DNA of 64,000 nucleotides from Channa striata (taxonomy: Eukaryota; Chordata; Actinopteri; Anabantiformes; Channidae): positions 6,961,203-7,025,202 of the forward strand of contig CM065189.1 of assembly GCA_033026295.1 (NCBI GenBank), given 5' to 3'. The notes beneath the pieces are model-generated. The model searched no databases and was not told the origin of the DNA. It was given only the letters and a program-made list of their open reading frames with translations. Numbering within the stretch: the stretch's first letter is position 1; the number at the start of each line of letters is the position of its first letter. The position numbers and the translations under genes were made by a program. Of the stretch, positions 36,701 through 44,420 are shown in pieces.

Positions 36701-39700
36701 GATATATTTAGGCCTCTTTTGAAACGTAAAGCACACTCAGTGGTACGGAGTGCTCTTGAAGTAAATTTGCCTTCGGCGAAATCACCCACATCCTGGGAAA
36801 TAACAGCAATCAGAGCCGAGATGAAGTCAGACAAATAGGTTGAACATGCTCAGCACACGAGAACAAAAAAACTTGTCAGAGCAGCGGCATACGTGGTGAG
36901 TCAATTACAATAAATCCCTGCTGTCACCTCGCTCTCACCCCTCACTCAACACAGCCTCCGTAACACTGGAGCTGACACAATTCGCTGTTGGCATCCAAAC
37001 AGTAGAAAAATAATCAACTCTTCCAATCTATACACAGCGTGTTGGTGTAAGTTGCCAGTTGTGTCGACCTTATCGATCTGCCACAGCGCTGAAGACGTAA
37101 TTGGTGCACGGCTCCATGAAGAATAGTTTTTTTATTATCAAGGTTTCTAAACAGCATGTCACTGTCACTCCACAGGCTTCCAATTACTTTTGTGCAGGCA
37201 AACTATACTGTAAATTGAATGTGTTGGAAATTGCGGCAGGAAAAGTTGTAATTGTATGCACGTCACGTTGACGCAGTTATTCAAATATGACGTTTCAGTC
37301 CACCTTCATCAGATCAAAACGTTTTAAATTGCTGTAAAATTGGTCGCTGCACCCGTTCTGTGACAGACGTACAAAAACACAGACAAACAAAGTGGCAGAC
37401 GTCGGAGGAAGTTCACACACTAAAAACACAAATGAATACAAGTGACAAAAACTCACAAAGACCCTTGACAACTAAGACAACAAGCTCTTCCATTCAACAA
37501 TAGCGGGCGTGTTCCTCTGAAGGTGCAGAGAGGAAACCAATTGGAGGCAAGTGACTGGCAGATGGTTAAATGTGTGAGTTTACATGAGGGAGGGTGGTCC
37601 GGGCCGGTAACCGTGTGTCAGAGAGCGTAATTATTTCCTCCACACAGAAACACAATGAGCAGAGGCTGTTAGTCTCCTAACAAATTTGATCCTCCAGTGC
37701 ATATGGGTTGCTACCCGATCGCTCCCTCGCACTCATGGCTGGTTCGAACACGCCTCTGCAGCCCTCATTTTTCACTTGTCACGCAGTATTTGTCACACTT
37801 TTAACCGCCAAAAGCATCCGCCTGTTTAAAAGCCATGGGTGGTGGCTCAAGCCCCTACTGCAGAAGCCTGAGCTACCCTGAAGCACATTTTCTATTATTA
37901 AAAAAAAAGAAGATTTAACATTTGAGCAAAGTATGTAATTCAATTCAATACAATTCATCTTTAGCAGAATGCTAACACACATGCAGTCTTTATGGATCGG
38001 CTCATTGTTCCATTAAAAAGAAAGAGGCTGGAAGTCGACCGTGATGCAGAAACTTTCCATGATGATGGACAAATGGAGAGAGAATTGTCGTATTTGTGAG
38101 TCGGTCTCCTTTAACTGGGGAGGACACCTCATTCAAACGGTCAAGAAGACCGAACGAAATTTGCGCAGTGTGTATGTGCTCGTGTGTGTTCCAGCTCATG
38201 TGTTTCCTTTGTGGTCGTTGGTAATGGATAATAAGCTGCGCTCTGAGTCAGTGCAGTTTGATCCTTCTCTGCCCGACATTCACGCATGGACGGATTATGA
38301 GAGAATAAGCCCCCGAGTACAGACAGATAAAAGGCCCCTAAAACCCTGAGACACTAAATGTCTAGAGAAAAGGCCGTCGTCTCAGTTTTAGTTCCTTTAA
38401 ACCATCCTTGGTCTCTTTTTGTTGATAGTAGCTTTTTTGCTGACTTTTGGTCATTTTTGTGTATTTATCATCATTTTCTATCTCCTTGGGATCATTTTGT
38501 GTTTTTTAAGTGGGACAGTGTCTTTTAAGACAGAAATGTTACCAGTGCCTGATTGGCCTGTTCAGTTATCCATCAATTAAAACCACTTGGTGGAGTTAAT
38601 GTTCTGGCTAATCAGTGCCTACAGTATCTCATTACTGCATCGTGCAGCAGTGTCCATGGACAGGACAACATTAAAAACATTTTGTATGTCTGAAATAAAA
38701 GATTAGGCATATAATTGCCATAGTTTCCGGATCAATGGATTTTTCAGGGTGTTGCACTGATTTCCCAAGCTGCTTTCCATTAGGAAATTACTATTGGTCG
38801 GTAAATCACACATTTATACGTCACCACCGAAGGACATTTACTCTGTGTCTTCTCTCTCCGGTAGTTGTGCTTCTCCCTCTCTGTCTCCCTCTATCTGTCC
38901 CTGTCGTCAGGCGTCCTACCAATGTTTTGCTTGCTGCCTCTTTTTACTCGTCTTTCCACCCACTCCAACCGGTCAAGGCAGATGGTCGCCCACCCTGAGC
39001 CTGGTTCTGCTGGAGGTTTCTTCCGTTAAAGGGAGTTTTTCCTCTCCACTGATGCCTGTGGCTTGTTGGGTTTTCTCTAAATGTGTCTGTGGGACAGTAG
39101 GTAGCACGGTCGCTCACCAATCCGACAGTTGTTGGTTAAATCCCCAGCTCCTCCTGTCACATGTCAAAGTGTCCACTTAGTCGCCCCCGGTGAGTGTTGA
39201 GTTATACATCCCCCTCTGTTTGTGGGTGTGAATGGGTAAATAAGAAGCAGTGCTGAACATTTACCATTACGTTGATATGTAAAGTGCCTTGAGATGACGT
39301 TGTTGCGATATATAAATAAAGTTGAATGGAGTGTTATCCCAGTCCATCCTCAGGATCACCATTCCAGGACAGCAGTAGAAGGGGAAGCACGTGAAGCAAG
39401 AGTCCTTCATCCGTGCTGCGTTTCTTTCCCAGTCCTCGGGGAGTGTCCATGCATATCGGTTTTGGTCTTAATGGACTTTAAATGACTGCAGTGAACAAAT
39501 CACCTGCTTGTACCAATTGATATAATATTATAATTGCTTGTTGAAATTGCTTCCGATTAGTTACTTTGGGGGTCAAATGTGTAAAGTATGTTTATACAGT
39601 TGTTCCTTGTGAAAACTAAATTTATTGCGTTTGGGACAGAAACACACACTCAGTAACTCCCCAGAAACTGACAGCTTTGGATCACGCTGGATAAAATAAG

Positions 39701-42700
39701 TCTTACAACTCTGCTTGTGAAAGGATATTTTGGACACCCCGAGTTTCCACAGAAGCAGTGAGCTGCTTCCCTTGGCAAGCGTTCCTCTGGCTCTGACATG
39801 ACTCCGTACTATCCCAGCCAAGCTATTACCATGCATCTTTAATAGCAAATAATTGAGGATCCTCACTGCCACAAATAAACTGGTTTCCATCTGGCATGAT
39901 CTGCCAGCAAAAATAGGAAAACGTGATTTATCAGTTTGAACAATTTCACAGATGAGTTAGTTTAACGGTTTAACTTTCAGCCATAATCGTGGTTACACGG
40001 CACCAACAAGAAAAGAGGTTTCAAAGTAATGTTTAGCTAGAGTAAAGCTGCATGTCTGCTGGTGTCTTTTAATTCATAACTATAAAACCAATTACAAAAT
40101 GAGTAATAAACACTGTCAGGTTATGAGTTAACACGACAGTGAATATTGCACATTATGATAAGCGATTGCTGCACTGCCACTATAGAGTTTGAACATACGC
40201 AGTGATATGGCTTCTCTCTGTAACACCAGAATGCAGAGAAAACTAGATTATTAATTAGGTTTGTGGGATTGATCTACATGTCACTGCCATCTGTATCTCT
40301 TCTGTTCATTTTCTTTTTATTTATTAATTTTATCCCATCGCTTCGTACGTTTTGAAGCCCTCTGTCATGCTGCTCCTTTATCTCACTTTTCACCCTTTCG
40401 TTCTCCTCACATTCCCTCAGCGCTGGTCGAGGAGGGCTCGCGGCACCCTGCGTGACCTTTGAGTGCCGCTGTCCCTCCGTCAAGCGCCCTACTGTGCTAT
40501 CTGAGACGGAGCAGAAAGAGCCATGTGTAAACAGTGGAAAGAATAGACGGCAGTGAAAGCAACCTCATTACGTGTGAGCTCCGACCACAACTGAGAATGA
40601 CACAAGCAAAGTAGCGTGCTGCCGAACCGGGCCCATCTTTAACATCAAATTGCACTCACAGGGACTAGAGGAAACGGTTCTTCTCATGGGAAAAACCTTT
40701 ATGAATTGTGAATTCTTACTTTGCAACATTGAATCGATTGCCTCAAAAAAATTAAAGTGGAGCAGTATTTGGACCAATTATCTTAAAAACAAAGAACAAA
40801 ACAAAAAAAGTCACGGTTACTCATGTAACGTATGTGCTTCAGTTGTCCAAATTTCCAAGTCATTCACATTCACTGTGGTTCTTTGCTAATCACGACCCCT
40901 GAATTCATGAATGAGCCTTATCACAACATTCACGCTAGTGACCGAGGTGAAAGCTGATCCAACGCCATTATCGGATTTTGCTGTGTAATCAGCTCTCTCC
41001 CTCCTTGTGGCGATTAGCTGTAATTAGCCGATGTTCACATCAGTCCCACCGTGGTGGAAAATGCATTGTGCTGCTAATGTGCTGAATGAACATGAAATAT
41101 TTTAGAGGCAGCAGTTCACCGAAGAAAACGTTCAATCTTCCCTCCCTCCTTGGAAAAGCATGTTCCAAAGAGATATGGAGACAAATAAAAAAATATATAA
41201 TCAATCACTGTCTGTCTTTCAAGTGGTTTCAAACGTTTCTTTTTAGGTATTTCCAGCAAACGACAAAGTTTAGACACGTGACACAGTTTAGATGTACATG
41301 TTGGTGATGGTAAGGCCAACTGTTTCTGTGGGTTTTGACAGTTATTAGAATTTACAGCCTGGGGTAATTACACGTGTCTCTGTCCAGAAACGTCCACTCC
41401 AACAACTCACCTATCACACAAAAGGGCTTCCGGGCAAAGCGCAGTCGTCCCTGCCATCCCCTGTATCGACAGCAGCACCCTGCTGACCAGATGCGGATGA
41501 TGTACTCCAACCCGAACACTACAATCATCACAAACTCCTGTTGGAAAAGACAGAAAGGAGGCGCAGGCGTTAATGTGCATGTTAGTCATCGCTTCACAGT
41601 GTAGGTTACAAATGAAACATCATTAATGTTTGTGTGATTAAAATGGACTCCACGTTGATATAGTATTGTACCTGATAATACGTAAGACCAGCCGTCTGTT
41701 AATGCACTCCCTGATTCGGCTTCCATTAGATAATAACACTTATGCAATTAGCGCAGTGCAATTTGTAAAATGGCAGCTACAGCTGCAGGGTAATCGCTCG
41801 ACTGCACAAGAAAATGACCTCTTATGTCAGTTTTTAAAAAACGTGATGAATCATATGAAAAATTTTTCTAAAAAGCCTCCATGCTCCTGTGCTGCTCAGT
41901 CTTTTCTTTCTTTCTGGGGCAACTTTGAACTCCATTTATTGTCATTAGTACTTTAACTAAGTCCAGCTCCCACTTGGAGGACAGACATTTAAACAAATAA
42001 GCCGCTGATGTCGAAGCTCTGCCACTTATTTGTTTGTCCCGAGGTCTTTAATGGACTAACAGGTTTGCCACAGACAAACTAATGCTCACACGCAAACTTT
42101 GCAGATTTATTCTTAATCATGTTTGCAGCGACGCTGGCAGAGTCAGTCAGTCTGTGATGTTCAATACAGCTGTGTATTTCCCACAGAAGACGAGTCCTGT
42201 TGAGTTTCCTGCTTTTTTGCACAAAAATTAAAGTCAATTTGCTCAATTGCTTTTCCCATTCTTTCATTTTTTACTTGTGCTACATGCACTTTAGGGCCTG
42301 AAGTACCTTCTGAGGACACTGTGGTCATGCTTGGGGAGTTTGGAAAAAAATGTCAGCAAAAAATGCAAAATCACACAAAAGTATTTAAAGTTGTGCAGGT
42401 TGAGATGGTGTGTGCATGAGACTCAAAGCTACTGTGATTCACTCTGCTCTGCTACGTTCTGCTACACTCCTACGTACCTGTCCAGTGCTGCAGGGACTCA
42501 TCCGTATGGTATTAGACAACAATGCTCCAAACCTGCTAATCAAGCTGAGTTCACTAAAACTCTCAGGTTAGTGACAGGGGCCGGCCTTGCTCAATAGCAT
42601 CTGAAAGTGAACAGCTCTGCCCCTATGATTATTTACTGTACATAAATGATCTGAGCATCAGTGGACAACATTAGGATAAGTCTTAAATGTGTGACCATGT

Positions 42701-43045
42701 TATAGAGCCCAAGTGTTTTAACACAACCTGCAAATCTTCTCGTACTTTGTTGATCATTTTCCCAAACGTTACGTTGCCACGGTAATGCTTCTTTCTCGTT
42801 GCTTCAGTTGACAGTTTTACTGATACATATCTGCAATGAACTGCAGTACTGACCATTATACTGGCTCAGAATATTTTATGAATTGTATCACAAGTGACGG
42901 AACGAGAGCCAGATGGCAAAAGTAAAGAGAATTTTTTTTTTATTGGTTTCTCACCAGAATGAGAAGACAGTAGGAGGAGAAGTCCTGATGGGCCGGGATG
43001 GTTGAGAACACAGAGAGCACCAGGCAGCTGAAGACCAAGATGAAC
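13750..43045 (-). CDS. kcnq5: Voltage-gated potassium channel Kv7.5, exons 2 to end
   Basis: Pore-forming subunit of the M-type potassium current in the neuronal and muscle plasma membrane. Constitutive exons, in transcript order: 43045-42955, 41537-41411, 36382-36207, 31677-31552, 29345-29235, 28384-28289, 21899-21677, 20090-19979, 18402-18271 and 15053-13750. The alternative exons are 27687-27599 or 27323-27229; 25076-25050; and 18121-17947 or 16338-16212. Features are the S4 run LRSLRFLQILRMVRMDRR, the S5 tryptophan of the retigabine site (TAWYIGFLV), the filter TIGYGD, helix B ([20 protein letters not shown]), and the assembly domain. Assignment to KCNQ5 rests on VDQILGKGQ, SMLGRV, VQSIESKLD, KSMSVQDLM and the C-terminus PHVRLK. 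One-base losses at 21857-21860 and 15025 shift the frame. Exon 1 (N-terminus and start of S1) was not found and is probably outside the window. Confidence 0.93.
15054..16211 (-). other. kcnq5: kcnq5 intron, no gene seen
   Basis: Intron between the assembly-domain exon and the last exon. It is AT-rich, with an A run near 15856. I see no other feature. Confidence 0.7.
16212..16338 (-). CDS. kcnq5: kcnq5 exon 13a: linker and start of coiled-coil helix D (KCNQ5 type)
   Basis: 127 bp, entered in phase 2 and left in phase 0. It completes the arginine of LQTR and encodes VDQILGKGQ through to SMLGRVCKVERQ, which leads into VQSIESKLD of the last exon. The sequence agrees closely with the standard KCNQ5 linker and the first heptads of the tetramerising coiled coil. 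Borders are TTTCAG|A and CGACAG|GTGTGT. Confidence 0.93.
17140..17401. mobile_element. Fold-back MITE with TA target duplication
   Basis: AACTTTCCTCTGAC (17142-17155) is repeated as its exact reverse complement at 17386-17399. Each end abuts TA, which suggests a TA target duplication. The arms remain partly complementary inward for about 65 bp and include CTCCAGATGACATCA and its complement. The interior has further palindromes around TGATGTCATC (17191-17218, 17241-17258, 17328-17352). There is no coding capacity. It lies in the kcnq5 intron between exons 13b and 13a. Confidence 0.7.
17947..18121 (-). CDS. kcnq5: kcnq5 candidate alternative exon 13b (KCNQ3-like LDMI linker)
   Basis: 175 bp after a good acceptor (GCTTCCCTCACAG). 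It is entered in phase 2, where it also completes the arginine of LQTR, and reads LDMILGPKPLNSRAKTFSTP and on for 58 codons. It ends at CAG|GTGACG in phase 0, so it can replace exon 13a without changing frame. The start resembles the KCNQ3 linker (RIDMIFTPGPP). It lacks the SMLGRVCKVERQ heptads, so this form would have a shortened coiled coil. Codons favour G or C at the third position, as in real exons. Alternatives are a weak phase-2 donor inside the exon (GG|GTCAGA) joining it to 13a, or read-through to TGA at 17889-17887 as a terminal exon. Confidence 0.68.
18271..18402 (-). CDS. kcnq5: kcnq5 exon 12: helix C and start of assembly domain
   Basis: 132 bp. Encodes IMKFHIAKRKFKETLRPYDV, then DVIEQYSAGHLDML and CRIKNLQT, which are nearly invariant in KCNQ2-5 channels. 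It ends ACC AG|GTGGGA in phase 2, so either 13b (only 149 bp away) or 13a can follow. Confidence 0.95.
18403..19978 (-). other. kcnq5: kcnq5 intron, only a microsatellite seen
   Basis: Intron between exons 11 and 12. Apart from the TG repeat it is AT-rich sequence with no supportable gene. The longest minus-strand frames look like chance. Confidence 0.65.
18665..18707. repeat. (TG)n microsatellite
   Basis: About 21 uninterrupted TG units in the intron upstream of kcnq5 exon 12 in transcript order. UG/CA repeats near exons can affect splicing, but no effect is shown here. Confidence 0.95.
19979..20090 (-). CDS. kcnq5: kcnq5 exon 11: acidic linker and start of helix C
   Basis: Encodes the segment ending FDEKGCHCEMLVEDLLPSVK and TVIRAVR. 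The acceptor is a triple AG run (CCAAGCAGCAG), so the exon may begin at 20090, 20087 or 20084. All three keep frame and vary the protein by one or two residues. Donor is CAG|GTAGGC at 19978, phase 2. Confidence 0.9.
20091..21676 (-). other. kcnq5: kcnq5 intron, repeat-like stretch only
   Basis: Contains CCACTTCATTAGGTAC (20184-20199), a motif known from a dispersed fish element end. Around 20720-21040 there is a minus-strand frame that I judge to be chance or repeat-derived. No gene recognised. Confidence 0.45.
21677..21899 (-). CDS. kcnq5: kcnq5 exon 10: helix A-B linker and helix B (frameshift)
   Basis: Starts CAG AAG CTG (QKLSFKERVRMASP), then loses one C from an expected CCCCC run (GGGG at 21857-21860 on the plus strand). 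It continues in the shifted frame as RGQSIKNRQ, DRRSP and [20 protein letters not shown]. That last motif is the calmodulin-binding helix B shared by KCNQ4 and KCNQ5. The exon is 223 bp. One more base would restore phase 2 in, phase 1 out, exactly as the neighbours require. Confidence 0.9.
21900..25049 (-). other. kcnq5: kcnq5 intron, no gene seen
   Basis: About 3.1 kb between the micro-exon and exon 10. It is AT-rich with scattered short frames on both strands. I recognise no gene or clear repeat. Confidence 0.6.
25050..25076 (-). CDS. kcnq5: kcnq5 27-bp micro-exon (KEQGE insert)
   Basis: Flanked by acceptor AACTGCAG and donor ACAAG|GTTTGT, symmetric in phase 2. It completes a lysine and adds KEQGESTT plus part of a serine. 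This matches the optional KEQGEASSS segment of mammalian KCNQ5, which distinguishes splice forms in the linker between helices A and B. Skipping it keeps frame, since exon 8a ends AA and exon 10 starts C, giving SPTN-QKLSF. Confidence 0.88.
25077..27228 (-). other. kcnq5: kcnq5 intron, no gene seen
   Basis: About 2.1 kb between exon 8a and the micro-exon. Near 26735-26880 there are repeated CTCAGTGGGCC/GGCCCATTGAG words on both strands. No gene is recognised. Confidence 0.55.
27229..27323 (-). CDS. kcnq5: kcnq5 exon 8a: helix A, KCNQ5-type version
   Basis: 95 bp, phase 0 in and phase 2 out. Follows LIQ of exon 7 and encodes CVWRSYAADENSVSIATWKP then HLKALHTCSPT, almost identical to mammalian KCNQ5. 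It forms the calmodulin-binding IQ helix A with the preceding LIQ. Acceptor is CTGCATGCAG, donor ACAAA|GTAGGT. Confidence 0.95.
27324..27598 (-). promoter_or_regulatory. kcnq5: Polypyrimidine intron between the two helix A exons
   Basis: The 275-bp intron is almost all purine on the plus strand from about 27345 to 27545, so nearly pure C/T in the transcript. It carries many UCUU, CUUCC and long U runs. Such tracts bind PTB-family splicing regulators. Its position between two phase-matched alternative exons suggests control of the choice between them. That role is inferred. Confidence 0.5.
27599..27687 (-). CDS. kcnq5: kcnq5 exon 8b: alternative helix A, KCNQ4-like version
   Basis: 89 bp, entered in phase 0 after LIQ. 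Reads AAWRYYSTDSTRPYLDATWR then HYESLLPSR. This resembles KCNQ4 (AAWRLYSTD...ATWYYYDSILPS) and KCNQ2 rather than standard KCNQ5. Acceptor is TTGTACCAG. The only donor that leaves phase 2, as exon 8a does, is a GC donor CGAAG|GCATGT at 27598. A GT at 27594 would leave the wrong phase. Exon 8b cannot be joined to 8a in frame, so the two should be mutually exclusive. Both carry the helix A positions that contact calmodulin. Confidence 0.85.
27929..27960. repeat. GGT-rich simple repeat
   Basis: Short run of GGTGGTGGTGGTGG type in the intron between exons 7 and 8b. Confidence 0.85.
28289..28384 (-). CDS. kcnq5: kcnq5 exon 7: end of S6 and start of helix A
   Basis: 96 bp, phase 0 to 0. Encodes [20 protein letters not shown], then EKRRNPAAYLIQ. 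It contains the S6 end and the proximal PIP2-sensing linker. It ends at the IQ glutamine, so the next exon sets the rest of the calmodulin site. Donor is CAG|GTAAGA. Confidence 0.96.
28385..29234 (-). other. kcnq5: kcnq5 intron, no gene seen
   Basis: About 850 bp with no recognisable gene or repeat. Confidence 0.65.
29235..29345 (-). CDS. kcnq5: kcnq5 exon 6: selectivity filter and S6
   Basis: 111 bp, phase 0 to 0. Encodes ITLTTIGYGDKTPKTWTGRM, then LSAGFALLGISFFALPA. TIGYGD is the potassium filter. The following outer-pore residues KTPKTW are closer to the KCNQ3 form than to human KCNQ5 (KTPLTW). Confidence 0.96.
29346..31551 (-). other. kcnq5: kcnq5 intron with dispersed repeat fragments
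   Basis: Holds CTGGACTATAGAGCGCACC... near 29605-29660, which matches a widespread fish element with the ACTATAAGCCGCAC signature. There is an inverted repeat at 29900-29922 and 29974-29996, and a GT run at 30190-30208. The rest is unremarkable. Confidence 0.5.
31552..31677 (-). CDS. kcnq5: kcnq5 exon 5: S5 and pore helix start
   Basis: 126 bp, phase 0 to 0. Encodes ELVTAWYIGFLVLIFSSFLV, then YLVENKFNKEF and ATYADALWWGT. The tryptophan in TAWYIG is the residue needed for retigabine-type openers in KCNQ2-5, so the channel should be opener-sensitive. Confidence 0.96.
31678..36206 (-). other. kcnq5: kcnq5 intron, no gene seen
   Basis: About 4.5 kb, largely AT-rich. Short frames on either strand show no family resemblance. 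No clear repeat is recognised. Confidence 0.55.
36207..36382 (-). CDS. kcnq5: kcnq5 exon 4: S3 and S4 voltage sensor
   Basis: 176 bp, phase 1 to 0. Encodes IIVLIASVAVVSAGSQGNIF, then the S4 helix LRSLRFLQILRMVRMDRR and GGTWKLLGSVVYAHSK. The arginine spacing is that of KCNQ2-5. Confidence 0.96.
36383..41410 (-). other. kcnq5: kcnq5 intron with one nested repeat
   Basis: 5 kb with no gene. The only clear structure is the composite repeat at about 38860-39330, listed separately. Confidence 0.55.
38860..39330 (+). repeat. Interspersed fish repeat with a SINE-like insertion
   Basis: The outer element has CTGCTGGAGGTTTCTTCCGT (about 39008-39027) and GGGAGTTTTTCCTCTCCACT. It resumes with AAAGTGCCTTGAGATGACG and ends GCGATATATAAATAAAGTTG, all familiar from an abundant teleost repeat. 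Between about 39095 and 39275 it is interrupted by GTAGCACGGTCGCTCACC... and GTGTGAATGGGTAAATAAG, typical of a tRNA-derived fish SINE family. Names are from memory. Confidence 0.6.
41411..41537 (-). CDS. kcnq5: kcnq5 exon 3: S2 to S3
   Basis: 127 bp, phase 0 to 1. Encodes EFVMIVVFGLEYIIRIWSAG, then CCCRYRGWQGRLRFARKPF and CVI. This is one conservative change from the human KCNQ5 segment I remember. Confidence 0.96.
41538..42954 (-). other. kcnq5: kcnq5 intron, no gene seen
   Basis: 1.4 kb of ordinary intron sequence. Confidence 0.65.
42955..43045 (-). CDS. kcnq5: kcnq5 exon 2: S1 and S1-S2 loop
   Basis: 91 bp, the same length as exon 2 of KCNQ2, phase 2 to 0. Encodes FILVFSCLVLSVFSTIPAHQ, then DFSSYCLLIL. 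It needs exon 1 upstream for the start of S1. Confidence 0.95.
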
Positions 43046-44079
43046 CTGAGAGAAAAAGCCAAGAAAATGACAAAAAAGCAAGGAGTCAGCACAATATACA
43101 CACAAAACTGGAATCAGACGGGATGACATCAGTGGTCTGACTTCTGACTTTACCACACTGACCAGCAGATCAAAATCGCAGATTGCAAAACATCATTACC
43201 ACAGGTCACAAATGGTCTGTTGATCACAGAACTGTACAGTAAATTTTCCTCTGTGACAAACGCCTGAACCCATTCTGGCAAGGAAGAGCAGTGCACAAAC
43301 AACCTGGCAGCACAATCACAGAACTTATTTCCTCTCTGCAGCGAACCATGAGCCCGACTATTATTCAATTTCCAGAGATATCAAGTTAATCATGCTTGTT
43401 TGTGCAACATGATTTGCAAGAAACAAGCAGTGAAACTGCGGCTATTGGAAAACAAGCGACATCCAACCATTTCCACACTCCGGCTGCTGCTTCCTCCGCC
43501 AGGAAACCATAGCCTTCCATTTTACCAACCATAACATGCTTGGTTTTTTTTATTAAATTTCCATCACATGATTATTGCAAAAACACATCGTTTTCTGAAA
43601 CACAGGCGCTGGGTTTAGAGTTGCAGTGGCTCGTAATCCTCAATGGTGAAAGGACATCTGTGTTTGATCATCCCAGATCTCCCATAAGCCTGCTGAAGAA
43701 AGACTAGTCGACATACCGGATTGTCCAAGGAGAGGCTATAATAGAGCCGGCATGCTATTGTTTTGTCATTTCTGCGTTATTTTTCTACAGTTACACAATG
43801 ATCTGTATGTATGGATATAATGAAAAACTGTTTGTCTTTTTGTAAAATACAAAAAATCTTCACTTTATTACAAAGCTCATGACAGTAGAACTCAACTTCA
43901 TTTGTCAAAGTTTAGTTCCCCACAAACATCCATCTACCTTCAACAGTTTTGTGTTTATAAGGTCTATCATGTAGTGAATTGTTGATGAGGAAGTGAATTT
44001 CGGGGCAACTTTTAAAATAAGGCCACTTCATTTGATTAAGTGTTGAACCATTTCCATTTCAATGTAGACAGCCTAAATT

Positions 44080-44420
44080 CATCCGTCCATTATCTAACTG
44101 TTTATCCTATTAGGGGCTGCAGGAGTGCTGGAGTCTGTCCTTGGTGTAACTGGGTGCATCTTGGACAGGTCTTCAGTGTCCACTATCTGGAACCACTTAT
44201 CGTATTTCAGGTTGTGGAGCCCATCCGAGCCGATACTGGGCGAGAGGCGGGGTACAAAATGGGCCGTCCATCACAGGGAAACCATCCAGACGCCTACGGA
44301 CAATATAGTGTCAATAATTACCCTAACACGCATGTCTTTGGACTGTGGGAGGAAACACGCAAACAAGGGGGAACATTTAAACTCCATACAGAAAGCTGCA
44401 GGCAGTCAGAGATTCAAAGC
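44080..44420 (+). repeat. Dispersed fish repeat (ATCCATCCATTATCT family)
   Basis: Eroded copy starting TTCATCCGTCCATTATCTAA. Contains TGGGCGAGAGGCGGGGTACA and CATGTCTTTGGACTGTGGGA, signature phrases of a very common teleost repeat. No intact frame. Confidence 0.7.
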
